The notes beneath the pieces are model-generated. The model was not told the DNA's origin. It saw nothing but the letters and a program-made list of their open reading frames with translations, and ran no database searches. Below are positions 26,896 through 35,600 of a DNA stretch of 55,237 nucleotides, piece by piece. Position 1 is the first letter of the stretch; every line of letters begins with the position of its first letter. Made by a program: the position numbers and the translations under genes. This stretch comes from Irregularibacter muris (GTDB lineage Bacteria; Bacillota; Clostridia; Eubacteriales; Garciellaceae): assembly GCF_024622505.1 (NCBI RefSeq), contig NZ_JANKAS010000017.1:1-55237 (forward strand), given 5' to 3'.

Positions 26896-27900
26896 TTAAT
26901 TTTCTTTGCTTAAATAAACCATTACCTTTCCTTTCTTTGACAGTTCCAATGTCTTCAGTTCATCACCTACCTCTTCAAGACTTAGTTCTGCGCTGATTAT
27001 TTTTTCTGTATCTATAAGCCCCCTTTCTAATAGATTTATAGCTCGTTGCGAAGTATGAGGATTAAGGTAAGAAGTAAATATACTTAATTCCTTAGTGTAC
27101 GCTTCAAATTGATTAAAACTTATGGGATCCTTGGGATCTCCTAAACCAAAGAGAAGTACTTTGGCATTTTTTCCTGCAATATGAATTGCTTGTTCCATAG
27201 TTTCTTTTGAACCTATACATTCTATGACATAGTCAATATTTACTTTTTTACTGATCTCTTCTATTTGATCATCTGTTACTGCTTTAGTCGCTCCTAACTC
27301 CAATGCTAGTCTGCGCTTTTCTCTTTCCCTTTCAATCACAATTATTTTCCCTGCACCACTATAATGAATAAGTTGCAACATTAGAGATCCAACTGAACCC
27401 ATACCATATAGAACGACGGTTTTACCACTTTCAATCTGAATTAAATCTAAACCATGAATCGCACAGGAGAGAGGTTCAGTAAAAGCTGCATTTTTCAAGC
27501 CTAAAGAGTCAGATATATGGTACACATTTTTTTCTGGTGGACACACATATTCTGCAAATCCTTTGGCCACTCCATGTCTTTCCATACAAAAGTTTGGCAA
27601 TCCTCGTTGACACCAAGTACACTTCCCGCAACTATAACTGGGATCACAAGCTACTCGATCTCCTGGTTTAAAATTCTTGCAACCTGGTCCTACTGAGACA
27701 ACTGTTCCAGAGCATTCATGACCTAGAATAATTGGTGGGATCACAATGCTGGCTCCATTTTTCCCTTGAAACTTATGAATATCTGTCCCACACAATCCAC
27801 ACCATGCAACCCGGATCTTAACTTCATCTTCTTGTGGTTCCTTATGTGCTATTTCCCTTACTTCATATTTAAAATCACCTATATAATATCCAGCTTTCAT
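26896..27900 (-). CDS. zinc-dependent medium-chain dehydrogenase, possible ketose-1-phosphate reductase (locus 2)
   Basis: Catalytic zinc ligands C37 (CGTD), H61 and E62 (GHECSG); structural zinc Cys 91, 94, 97 and 105 (CGKCTWCQRGLPNFC). The NAD site GMGSVG lies near residue 165 and a Glu (IVIERE) at the end of the next strand suggests NAD. Length is 334. The ATG at 27900 follows AAGGAG and is preferred to a start 60 bases upstream that would overlap the aldolase gene. It is close to the SorE/GutB type by context. The substrate is inferred, not read. Confidence 0.85.
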   Translation of the reverse strand: MKAGYYIGDFKYEVREIAHKEPQEDEVKIRVAWCGLCGTDIHKFQGKNGASIVIPPIILGHECSGTVVSVGPGCKNFKPGDRVACDPSYSCGKCTWCQRGLPNFCMERHGVAKGFAEYVCPPEKNVYHISDSLGLKNAAFTEPLSCAIHGLDLIQIESGKTVVLYGMGSVGSLMLQLIHYSGAGKIIVIEREREKRRLALELGATKAVTDDQIEEISKKVNIDYVIECIGSKETMEQAIHIAGKNAKVLLFGLGDPKDPISFNQFEAYTKELSIFTSYLNPHTSQRAINLLERGLIDTEKIISAELSLEEVGDELKTLELSKKGKVMVYLSKEN

Positions 27901-27910
27901 TGTTATCTCC

Positions 27911-28759
27911 TTAATCATTGATATTTTTAAACAACCTGATTTTTCTTTGGACAATTTCATTTATCACTTCTAAACACGGCACTACATTTTCCCTATTGGA
28001 GATATTTTCCTCATTGCTCATATAGCATGATTTAGATTCATTATTCCACCCAATTAATAGTTCTGTTCCAACATTAAATTTACGAATACCAAGATCTATT
28101 ACCTTTCCAATGTCTTTCTCTTTTACACCCGTTCCCCCATGAATCACTAAAGGAATATCAAGTACTTCATTAATTTCCTTAAGTCTGGAAAAGTTAACAT
28201 CTGTTTTAGATCTATACTGACCATGATTAGTTCCTATGGCGACAGCCAATGCATCAATTTCAGTCAATTGTACAAATTCAACTGCTTCTTGAGGATCGGT
28301 ATACCGAATCTTTTCTTTTTCTATAACTATTCCTTCTTCCGTTCCCCCTACAATTCCTAATTCTGCTTCCACACTAACCCCGTGATTTTTTGCATACTCA
28401 ACAACACGTTTAGTTCCTAAAATATTCTCTTTTAATGAAAATGATGAACCGTCGTACATAACTGAACTATATCCAGCATCAATCGCTTTACGGATTTCAT
28501 TAAAATCTTTTGCATGATCAAGATGCAAAGTAACCTTTACTCCATATTCTTCTGCCATGGACTTACATACGGCCACCAGATTCCTATGGCCTATATAATT
28601 GGCCGTTCCACAACCCGTCTGGATAATTACTGGCGTTTTTTGTTTGTAAGCCGCACGAATGATCTCAGGTAACATTTCTAAATTATGAGTGTTGAAAGCC
28701 CCAATGGCCATATTTAGAGATTGGGCTTCATTTAATACCTCCTTCAATGATACATACAT
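27911..28759 (-). CDS. class II ketose-bisphosphate aldolase (locus 2)
   Basis: Contains the family marks LHLDHAKDFNEI (catalytic Asp, zinc His), EAELGIVGG and VIHGGTG with the phosphate loop and following NVGTELL. At 282 residues it is of the GatY/FbaA class. AAAGGAGG lies six bases before the ATG. It is the first gene of the second operon, opposite a divergent RpiR-type regulator. It is a paralogue, not a recent copy, of the locus 1 aldolase. Expected products are dihydroxyacetone phosphate and an aldehyde phosphate. Confidence 0.87.
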   Translation of the reverse strand: MYVSLKEVLNEAQSLNMAIGAFNTHNLEMLPEIIRAAYKQKTPVIIQTGCGTANYIGHRNLVAVCKSMAEEYGVKVTLHLDHAKDFNEIRKAIDAGYSSVMYDGSSFSLKENILGTKRVVEYAKNHGVSVEAELGIVGGTEEGIVIEKEKIRYTDPQEAVEFVQLTEIDALAVAIGTNHGQYRSKTDVNFSRLKEINEVLDIPLVIHGGTGVKEKDIGKVIDLGIRKFNVGTELLIGWNNESKSCYMSNEENISNRENVVPCLEVINEIVQRKIRLFKNIND

Positions 28760-28812
28760 TAAAATCCTCCTTTAGAAAACAAATTTATTTTTCGTAATTT
28801 TATAACTCAAAA

Positions 28813-28842
28813 ATAATAGCTATTTAAATTTGATCATCTCAA
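28813..28842 (-). promoter_or_regulatory. candidate sigma-A promoter of sugar locus 2
   Basis: On the minus strand TTGAGA and TATTAT are separated by 18 bases, about 55 bases before the aldolase start. No -24/-12 promoter is found here, in contrast to locus 1. Near-palindromic sequences ATATACGTATAT and TATCATTATGATA in the same gap could bind the RpiR-type regulator. Confidence 0.4.
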
Positions 28843-28998
28843 AATATACGTATATAAGATTATCATTATGATATAATGAAAATTATTAAAAAGACATATA
28901 AAATCATTGAAAATGCTTTCTGAAAAAAGCTATTATATTATATTTTGAAAACCTATTCATATTTAATTTAATATATTCTAATATGGGGGTATAAACAT

Positions 28999-29742
28999 AT
29001 GATTATAGATTTACAAAAGGAGATTTATCAAAATCTATCTAGTACAGAAAAGCAAGTTCTTAAGTTTTTAAATAATAATGAGGATAAAATACCATTTTTG
29101 TCTATCACTCAAATAGCTAAAAAATCATTTACTTCCTCTGCAACCGTTTCAAGAACCATCCAAAAATGTGGTTTTAGTGGAATAAATGAACTACGATATA
29201 AAATTTCCACAAAAAAAAATAAAAAGGAGCTAGAGTCTCCTTATGTTGTAAATAACATATTAGCTAAATCTTATAGAGAATGTACAAAAACAATTGATAA
29301 TATTTCCTCCACTAGTATATTTCAAACCATAGAGTTTATGAAAAATTCTAGGCGTATTTTTATAGTTGCTAGAGGATTTACTGCTCTTATTGCTGAAGAA
29401 TTTCAAATGTATCTACAACTACTAAAATATGATGCCGTAATTGTAAAAGATGTAATGTGGATGAAAAACATCCATAAAATTGTTTCAAATAAAGACGTCG
29501 TTATTATTTTATCTCTTCAAAATTCTACTCCAGAACTTGTTGAAACTGCTAGAACCGCAAAAAAATGCGGGGCAAAAATTGTTATATGCTGTTGTAAAAC
29601 ACCTACAAATTTGGAAAAATACTCTGATGTCACTATTATCGGTCATACCGAAGAAGTGATGAAAGCCGGGGGACAAACTGTTTATTCAAGGGTGCCTTTA
29701 TTAATTATCACAAGAACAATAATTGAATATATAGGATTATAA
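28999..29742 (+). CDS. RpiR/MurR-family transcriptional regulator
   Basis: N-terminal RpiR helix-turn-helix (residues 1-77, SITQIAKKSFTSSATVSRTIQK) and a C-terminal sugar isomerase-type SIS domain (about 105-240) that binds a phosphorylated sugar. Total 247 residues, a usual length. GGGGG lies nine bases before the ATG. It is divergent from sugar locus 2 and is the obvious controller. The inducing sugar phosphate is probably an intermediate of that locus, such as a ketose-1-phosphate. Confidence 0.88.
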   Translation: MIIDLQKEIYQNLSSTEKQVLKFLNNNEDKIPFLSITQIAKKSFTSSATVSRTIQKCGFSGINELRYKISTKKNKKELESPYVVNNILAKSYRECTKTIDNISSTSIFQTIEFMKNSRRIFIVARGFTALIAEEFQMYLQLLKYDAVIVKDVMWMKNIHKIVSNKDVVIILSLQNSTPELVETARTAKKCGAKIVICCCKTPTNLEKYSDVTIIGHTEEVMKAGGQTVYSRVPLLIITRTIIEYIGL

Positions 29743-30036
29743 TTTTATCTTTACAAAGAGTTAAAACCTTTAAAGTGATTTTTAGGGCTGAAAGAGAATG
29801 CAGGTTGTCATAAAAGGCGTAGATTATCTACCTCCCCATCTCTCCACAGATAATGAAGAGTTGGTAGAGGAAAATTTAAGATTTATTCTAAAGAGAAACC
29901 TTTTAATAGTCGGTAAGTAAAATCTCCATGAAAAATATCCTCTAAAATCTGCTTTATTTTAATGTTCCCGGCTTCAATATACATATCTACATCAAGTAGT
30001 CTAATTTTTATCAATATAACTAAATAATAAGATTTT
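29743..30036. other. decayed region between regulator and LevR-like fragment
   Basis: No intact gene is convincing. The plus strand carries a short frame starting MQVVIKGVDYLPPHL and the minus strand another ending in HGDFTYRLLKGFSLE; neither is recognised and they overlap. The stretch borders the LevR-like remnant, so it probably holds scraps of deleted genes. A fragment of a real but unknown protein cannot be excluded. Confidence 0.3.
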
Positions 30037-30411
30037 TTAAGTTTTATTGGTCCTATTATTAGTAGGGGGCTGACTTTCCCACTTATATATCTTATCTGCT
30101 CCTGTAAAAGCACCCTTCACATGTTCAAATAAATGGGATAGCAATAACTGGGGATTTGTATATAAATCAGCACAATTGAAAGTAGTAAAGGGGGACTTTT
30201 TATCATGTCTTCCTGTAAATTTGGCGTATTCATACATCACTTTAGCAAATAATGTTTTCCCTACCCCACTTTCTCCTATTATCAAACAATTTAATCCATC
30301 GGGAGGATACATTATAGCTGCCTTTGCTCGCTCTATGTTGAGCATTTGATTAATTAGTAATTTGCTAAATAGTAATGGAAAGCTTTTCCTATGATGAGTT
30401 AATAAATCCAA
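30037..30411 (-). pseudogene. LevR-like sigma-54 activator fragment
   Basis: A 124-residue frame matches the AAA+ domain start of LevR-type activators: AKAAIMYPPDGLN, Walker A GESGVGKT and the sigma-54 contact loop GAFTGAD. It then runs into unrelated sequence before Walker B and lacks the helix-turn-helix, PRD and PTS domains. It aligns well with residues about 110-208 of the LevR in this window but is clearly diverged, so it is not a recent copy. Both ends are truncated. It suggests that a second sigma-54 activator gene was deleted beside locus 2, which now has an RpiR-type regulator instead. Confidence 0.85.
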
Positions 30412-30420
30412 AAAATAGAA

Positions 30421-31104
30421 TCAGAAATGTAAGGTATTGTAGAATGTAGATCCTGATACAATATCTATAATATCTTGTGGCTTTGATACAATATAGGTTG
30501 CTCCATGCTCTTTTAATTCCTCATAGGAACGAAAACCCCAAAGTACACCTATGCTGTCCACCCCAGCATTTCTTGCTGTCATAATATCTGTTTTAGAGTC
30601 TCCTACGTATAAGACTTCTTGTGGCAAAAGTTCCATAAGCTCAACAATTTCTAATGCTGCTGTGGGATCAGGTTTCTTTGGTACATTTTGGCGTTCTCCC
30701 AAGATCTCTACAAAGGAAATTTCTTTGAAAAATTTCGAGACTAATTGACGAGTATAATCCGTCCTTTTATTAGAATTTACCCCTATTTTTATGCCCATTC
30801 TATATAATCTATCCACTATCTCACAAATTCCCTTATAGGGCTTTGTTTTATTCTGATATCTTCTATCATAAATTTCCACAAATAATGGTAATGCCTCGTC
30901 GATCGTCTTTTCATCCATTCCCTCTGGGAAACTATTCTCCATCAAATTTCGAAATCCTCTTCCTATCTTTAGCTTATATTCCTCATAATTATGGTTTGGG
31001 TATCCATAAGCTGTTAATACTTCATTTACACTGTCAGAAAGATCTTCTATAGTATTAAGTAAAGTTCCATCTAAATCAAAAATTATGCCTTTGTATCTGC
31101 TCAC
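30421..31104 (-). CDS. HAD-family phosphatase, phosphoglycolate phosphatase-like
   Basis: Haloacid dehalogenase hydrolase of the Gph/PpaX type. Motif I is FDLDGT with nucleophile D10 and D12, motif II near NSNK, motif III Lys in KKPDP, and motif IV GDSKTD near residue 170. The cap between motif I and II is helical (type C1). Length is 227. The start is GTG preceded by AAGGGATGG. The substrate, often phosphoglycolate or pyrophosphate, cannot be read. It lies between two broken genes. Confidence 0.82.
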   Translation of the reverse strand: MSRYKGIIFDLDGTLLNTIEDLSDSVNEVLTAYGYPNHNYEEYKLKIGRGFRNLMENSFPEGMDEKTIDEALPLFVEIYDRRYQNKTKPYKGICEIVDRLYRMGIKIGVNSNKRTDYTRQLVSKFFKEISFVEILGERQNVPKKPDPTAALEIVELMELLPQEVLYVGDSKTDIMTARNAGVDSIGVLWGFRSYEELKEHGATYIVSKPQDIIDIVSGSTFYNTLHF

Positions 31105-31126
31105 TTTGTATCCATCCCTTCGCTAT

Positions 31127-31663
31127 TTATTCTTTCCTAAAATTAATTTTTTTCATTTTCTTCTCATAAACTTCATAATCATTCTCAGAAAAGAGAACAA
31201 AGATAATTTCTTCCATTTGATGAGTCTCCTCTAGAAAACCCAAAACAGCCCTTATGGCAATATCAGATGCTTTCTCTATGGGATAGCCATATACTCCTGT
31301 AGAAATAGAAGGAAAGGCAATGATTTTCAATTAATTTTCCTCTGCTAATTTTAAAGAGTTAAAATAGGCATTATATAAAAGTTCTGGCTCCCCACTTTTT
31401 CCATTTTTGTAAACGGAACCTACTGTATGGATTCTCCTTTTACTGGGCAGTTTACCAGCTGTTGTGATTCTAGCCTCCCCTGTGGGACAACCCCCTATCG
31501 CTTTGCACTCCTCTAAAATCGCTTTACCCCCAGCCCGATGAATAGCACCATCTACGCCACCACCCCCTAGTAGGCGATTATTTGCAGCATTGACTATGGC
31601 ATTCACCCTTAAGGTGGTAATATCCTCCCGTATTATTGATATTTTTGCACCCTTAATTTTCAG
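31127..31663 (-). pseudogene. macro-domain protein gene interrupted by one in-frame TAA
   Basis: Macro domains bind or remove ADP-ribose and related molecules. The reading frame begins at CTG 31663 ([13 protein letters not shown]), continues with [23 protein letters not shown], stops at TAA (31331-31333) and then continues in the same frame with LKIIAFPSISTGVYGYP. Apart from the stop the whole domain, about 178 residues including both ADP-ribose loops, is present. A single base change would remove the stop. The CTG is also unusual: GGGGAG is only four bases away. A second ribosome site (AGAGGAAAA) could restart at TTG 31330. Likely a recent pseudogene; readthrough or two-piece assembly is possible. 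Confidence 0.8.
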
Positions 31664-31976
31664 TATTCTCCCCTACCCAATATATTCCTTCAATTTACAT
31701 TATAATATATAACTAGAAATATTCTCCAACATTCTATTCTTTTTTTCTGCTTACCAAGGCTATAATAAGTGTACTACTCTACTGATTGTAGCAATATTTA
31801 TTTCTGTTAAATAATTTATTTCCTAGATAATAAGACCATATATATAAAATCCCGGACATTTTGTCCGGGATTTCGTACTTACTATCTTCTTCTAATGACT
31901 ATATCATTTTTTATATTTAGATTTAGATGCTGAGAATCGTTGTGAGATTATTCTTATTAAGATAAAAATGTCTTTC
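31664..31976. other. gene-free stretch with terminator
   Basis: A 313-base AT-rich stretch containing the bidirectional terminator at 31847-31873 and otherwise no gene. The part near 31670 includes the ribosome binding site of the macro-domain pseudogene. Confidence 0.5.
31847..31873. terminator. terminator after ferritin-like gene
   Basis: AAATCCCGGACA (31847-31858) pairs with TGTCCGGGATTT (31862-31873) across a three-base loop. It is GC-rich for this genome and is followed by T on both sides, so it can act in both directions. It separates the macro-domain pseudogene from the DUF2383 gene. Confidence 0.8.
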
Positions 31977-32408
31977 TTATATTAAACTTTTTAGCTTTTC
32001 AATGGATTTCCGATCTTTTTGTAATATTTCCCCTACAAGTTCTCTCGAAGAGTCATCTAAGTCTCCCCGTAATAAATTTTCTGTCATTTGAATGCCTTTA
32101 GTCATTCCTTCTATCGCTTTTTTAATATAATCCGATGGGGCGATTTCTGGAGAAGTTTGCATATTTATTTTCATATCCGCCATAGTGCCCTTTAGCCCAG
32201 TATCTTCCTTTGGTTGCCCTCCCAATTCTTGAATATAGTGGGCTAAGTTCTGAATATTCTTTCTATGTTGGTCCTGTACTTGTTGAAAAGTTGTTTTTAC
32301 TTTATCATCCCTTACCTTAGAAATGTAGATGTTAAAGGCCTCAATAGACATATATTCTCCCTGTACCAATTGATTTAAAGATTTTATGACTTCCATATTT
32401 TTATCCAT
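31977..32408 (-). CDS. DUF2383/PA2169-family ferritin-like four-helix bundle protein
   Basis: A 143-residue all-helical protein with the spacing of ferritin-like acidic and His residues (QGEYMSIEAFNIY, QVQDQHRKNI, MTENLLRGDL, EILQKDRKSIEKL). The family is widely annotated as PA2169-like or DUF2383 in Firmicutes and proteobacteria and has unknown function, perhaps metal or stress related. It is transcribed alone with a hairpin terminator. Confidence 0.7.
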   Translation of the reverse strand: MDKNMEVIKSLNQLVQGEYMSIEAFNIYISKVRDDKVKTTFQQVQDQHRKNIQNLAHYIQELGGQPKEDTGLKGTMADMKINMQTSPEIAPSDYIKKAIEGMTKGIQMTENLLRGDLDDSSRELVGEILQKDRKSIEKLKSLI

Positions 32409-32657
32409 ATAGTATCTCTCCTCTTTGTCTAGTTAGCTTATTTATTCTTATTTGTATTATGTCACTAAATTTAGGCTGAAATTCCTCTATTGCAGAAAAT
32501 AAAGATGCCTTCATAAATTTTATTATTCAAGATGAAGAAGACACATAAATAAATGTCTTCACAACTCTGCCTCCCTGCCACTTCTTTTTCTACGCACCAA
32601 AAACTCCTTTTTTAAATATATTGTAAAGGATAAGAGAATTTAAGGAGGTTGCCTATT

Positions 32658-33662
32658 TTGAAAAAATCCAAATTTATTATTTTAGCCGTACTTCTTCTTG
32701 CTCTGATTACTGTTTTTGTTTCAGGTTGCCGGGAAGAAGGACTAACAAAGGTTAAGGTCAGTGAAGTTACTCACTCTATATTCTATGCTCCTCAATATGC
32801 TGCCATTAGTCAAGGTTTCTTTGAGGAAGAGGGCTTGGAAGTTGAGCTAACCCTTGGAGACGGAAATGATAAGGTTATGACTGGAGTATTGTCTGGCCAA
32901 GTAGATATCGGTTTTTCTGGTTCAGAATCCACTGTGTATGTTTATAACGAAGGAAGAGACGACTATGCCATTACCTTTGCTCAATTAACCCAAAAGGATG
33001 GTTCCTTTTTAGTAGGTCGTGAACCTGATCCTGATTTTACCTTTGATAAATTAAAGGGGAAGGACGTCATTGGAGGACATAAAAGTGGAATGCTGGCCAT
33101 GACCTTTGATTGGGTATTAAAAAAGAATGGAATTGACGCTGAAAAAGATTTAAATATGGATAATAGTATTCACTTTTCTGCTATGGCAGGGGCTTTTCAG
33201 GGCGGTCAAGGAGACTATGTAACTTTATTTGAACCAGTGGCCACCGCTATGGAAAAAGAAGGTACTGGATATGTTGTAGCCTCTATTGGAAATGAAAGTG
33301 GAATTGTTGCCTACACAGCCTACAATGCGCGAAAGAGCTTTATTGAAGAAAACCCAGAGATTATCCAAAAATTTACCAACGCCATCTACAAAGGACAGCT
33401 TTGGGTGGAAAAGAGTAGTTACGAAGAGATTGCTAAGGCTATTCATGAATTCTTCCCCGAGATGGAAATAGAAGATCTAATAAAGGCCGTAAAGAGATAT
33501 AAAGACCAAGACTCTTGGTCAAAGACACCTGTTATGACAAAAGAATCCTTTGAAACCATGCAGGACATTGTAGAATCTGCAGGAGTAATTGATAAAAGAG
33601 GTCCCTATGATAAGTTAGTAAATATTGAATTTGCTGAAAAAGCGGTAGAGCAAATAAAATAA
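32658..33662 (+). CDS. ABC transporter substrate-binding lipoprotein 1 (NMT1/SsuA-like)
   Basis: Extracellular binding lipoprotein with signal peptide and lipobox VSGC (Cys24). The EVTHSIFYAPQYAAISQGFF start and the YVTLFEP core are typical of the NMT1/THI5-like and nitrate/sulfonate-binding group. The length is 334 residues. The start is TTG at 32658, nine bases after AAGGAGG, rather than the upstream TTG. It is the first of two tandem copies, followed by an ATP-binding protein and a permease. The substrate may be a thiamine or pyrimidine precursor, a sulfonate or similar; not decidable. Confidence 0.85.
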   Translation: MKKSKFIILAVLLLALITVFVSGCREEGLTKVKVSEVTHSIFYAPQYAAISQGFFEEEGLEVELTLGDGNDKVMTGVLSGQVDIGFSGSESTVYVYNEGRDDYAITFAQLTQKDGSFLVGREPDPDFTFDKLKGKDVIGGHKSGMLAMTFDWVLKKNGIDAEKDLNMDNSIHFSAMAGAFQGGQGDYVTLFEPVATAMEKEGTGYVVASIGNESGIVAYTAYNARKSFIEENPEIIQKFTNAIYKGQLWVEKSSYEEIAKAIHEFFPEMEIEDLIKAVKRYKDQDSWSKTPVMTKESFETMQDIVESAGVIDKRGPYDKLVNIEFAEKAVEQIK

Positions 33663-33798
33663 TCTACCCTATTGTGTTGGTTTATTTAGGTTAAATTAAT
33701 TATCAGAGAAAAGGTATAGCATTTGCTAGTTATCACCAAATTCCCTCATATTCATATACTGAAAGTGATATTAAAAAATTTAAAGGAGGTTATTGATC

Positions 33799-34803
33799 TT
33801 GAAAAAGGCTAAATTGTTTACTGCAACAATTCTTGTCATTTTAATGATCGCTGTTTTATTTACAGGTTGTGCTGACAAGAGCCTAACAAAAGTTAAAGTG
33901 AGCGAAGTTACCCACTCAATATTCTATGCACCCCAATATGCTGCCATTAGTCAAGGTTTCTTCGAAGAAGAAGGCTTAGAAATCGAACTTGCCAACGGTG
34001 GAGGTGCTGACAAGGTTATGACTGCGGTATTGTCTGGCCAAGTAGATATCGGTTTTTCTGGTTCAGAATCTACTGTATATGTTTATAACGAGGGGAGAGA
34101 CGACTATGCCATTACCTTTGCCCAATTAACCCAAAAGGATGGTTCCTTTTTAGTAGGTCGTGAACCTGATCCTGATTTTACCTTTGATAAATTAAAGGGA
34201 AAGGACGTCATTGGAGGACGTAAGGGTGGAATGCCTGAAATGACCTTTGAATGGGTATTAAGAAAACATGGAATGGACCCCGCCAAGGACGTAAATATTG
34301 ACACTAGCATACAATTTGATGCTATGGCAGGAGCTTTTCTAGGCGGTCAAGGAGAATATGTAACTTTATTTGAACCAGTGGCCACCGCTATGGAAAAAGA
34401 GGGTACTGGATATGTTGTAGCCTCTATTGGAGCAGAAAGTGGCGTTGTTGCCTACACAGCCTACAATGCACGAAAAAGCTTCATTGAAGAAAATCCAGAG
34501 ATTATTCAAAAATTTACCAACGCCATCTACAAAGGACAGCTTTGGGTGGAAAAGAGTAGTTACGAAGAGATTGCCAAGGCTATTCATGAATTCTTCCCTG
34601 AGATGGAAATGGAGAATTTAATTACAGTGGTTAAGCGATACAAAGATCAGGACTCCTGGGCAAAAACACCAGTAATGACAGAAGAATCCTTTGAACACAT
34701 GCAGGATATCATTGAAGCTGCAGACGTTTTAGATAAAAGGGGACCCTATGACGAGCTTGTCACTACTGATTTTGCAGAAAAGGCAGTTGAAAACATTAAA
34801 TAA
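33799..34803 (+). CDS. ABC transporter substrate-binding lipoprotein 2 (near-identical tandem copy)
   Basis: Also 334 residues with TTG start (AAGGAGG nine bases before) and lipobox FTGC (Cys24). Long stretches are identical to copy 1 at protein and largely at DNA level. Differences are concentrated in about 50 residues in the middle (RKGGMPEMTFEWVLRKH... against HKSGMLAMTFDWVLKKN...) and in the signal peptide. This suggests duplication with retained or selected change in the ligand-binding region. It shares the downstream ATPase and permease with copy 1. Confidence 0.87.
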   Translation: MKKAKLFTATILVILMIAVLFTGCADKSLTKVKVSEVTHSIFYAPQYAAISQGFFEEEGLEIELANGGGADKVMTAVLSGQVDIGFSGSESTVYVYNEGRDDYAITFAQLTQKDGSFLVGREPDPDFTFDKLKGKDVIGGRKGGMPEMTFEWVLRKHGMDPAKDVNIDTSIQFDAMAGAFLGGQGEYVTLFEPVATAMEKEGTGYVVASIGAESGVVAYTAYNARKSFIEENPEIIQKFTNAIYKGQLWVEKSSYEEIAKAIHEFFPEMEMENLITVVKRYKDQDSWAKTPVMTEESFEHMQDIIEAADVLDKRGPYDELVTTDFAEKAVENIK

Positions 34804-34826
34804 TTCATTTATAAGGAGGGATGATG

Positions 34827-35600
34827 ATGAATACTCCTATTGTTCAAATAAAAAACTTTTCCAAAACTTTTCACACTTTAAAGGAAGAGACCCTAGCAGT
34901 ACAAGACTTTTCATTAGACATCTATGGGGGTGAGTTTTTAGTTCTGGTGGGGCCCAGTGGCTGTGGAAAGTCGACGATTCTTTCAGCCTTGGCCGGACTG
35001 CTCAAGCCCACAGCAGGGGAAATAAATTTCAATCCTTTAAAGTCAAATCATGATAATCCTTCCATTGGATATATGTTGCAACAGGATCATTTGTTTCCAT
35101 GGCGCACTATTCTTCAAAATGTAATTCTTGGCTTAGAAATCCAAGGTAAAAATACAATGGAGAATATTGAAAAGGCCGAGCAGCTACTTAAGATATATGG
35201 CTTAGGAGATTTTAAGCATCATTATCCCAACCAATTATCCGGTGGCATGAGACAAAGAGCTGCTTTAATTCGTACCCTTACTATTGATCCAGAGATCCTA
35301 CTCTTAGATGAACCTTTCTCGGCCCTAGATTACCAGACTAGATTAGCCGTATCTGATGATATAGGTTCCATCATAAGACAGGAAAAAAGAACTGCCATCA
35401 TGGTAACCCATGATATTTCTGAAGCTATATCTCTGGCAGATAGAGTCGTTGTGTTGACAAAGAGACCTGGTACCATAAAAAATATACACAATATTGAATT
35501 GAGCTGTTCAAAACAAACTCCTATTAAACGACGTGAGGCCCCTGAGTTCAGGGATTATTTTAATACCATATGGAAGGAGCTGGATGTCCATGTCTCCTAA
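34827..35600 (+). CDS. ABC transporter ATP-binding protein (SsuB/TauB type)
   Basis: Walker A GPSGCGKST (42-50), Q-loop LQQDHLFPWRT, signature LSGGMRQR (about 138-145), Walker B LLLDEPFSALD (about 160) and H-loop VTHD. 257 residues from the ATG at 34827, which is seven bases from AGGAGG. It drives uptake with the two binding proteins upstream and the permease that overlaps its end. Its QDHLFPWRT region is characteristic of nitrate/sulfonate/taurine-type importers. Confidence 0.92.
   Translation: MNTPIVQIKNFSKTFHTLKEETLAVQDFSLDIYGGEFLVLVGPSGCGKSTILSALAGLLKPTAGEINFNPLKSNHDNPSIGYMLQQDHLFPWRTILQNVILGLEIQGKNTMENIEKAEQLLKIYGLGDFKHHYPNQLSGGMRQRAALIRTLTIDPEILLLDEPFSALDYQTRLAVSDDIGSIIRQEKRTAIMVTHDISEAISLADRVVVLTKRPGTIKNIHNIELSCSKQTPIKRREAPEFRDYFNTIWKELDVHVS

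Noticed and set aside
29883-30113. 76-codon minus-strand frame beside the LevR-like fragment
   Set aside because: Overlaps the LevR-like remnant in another frame and has no recognisable domain; treated as decayed sequence.
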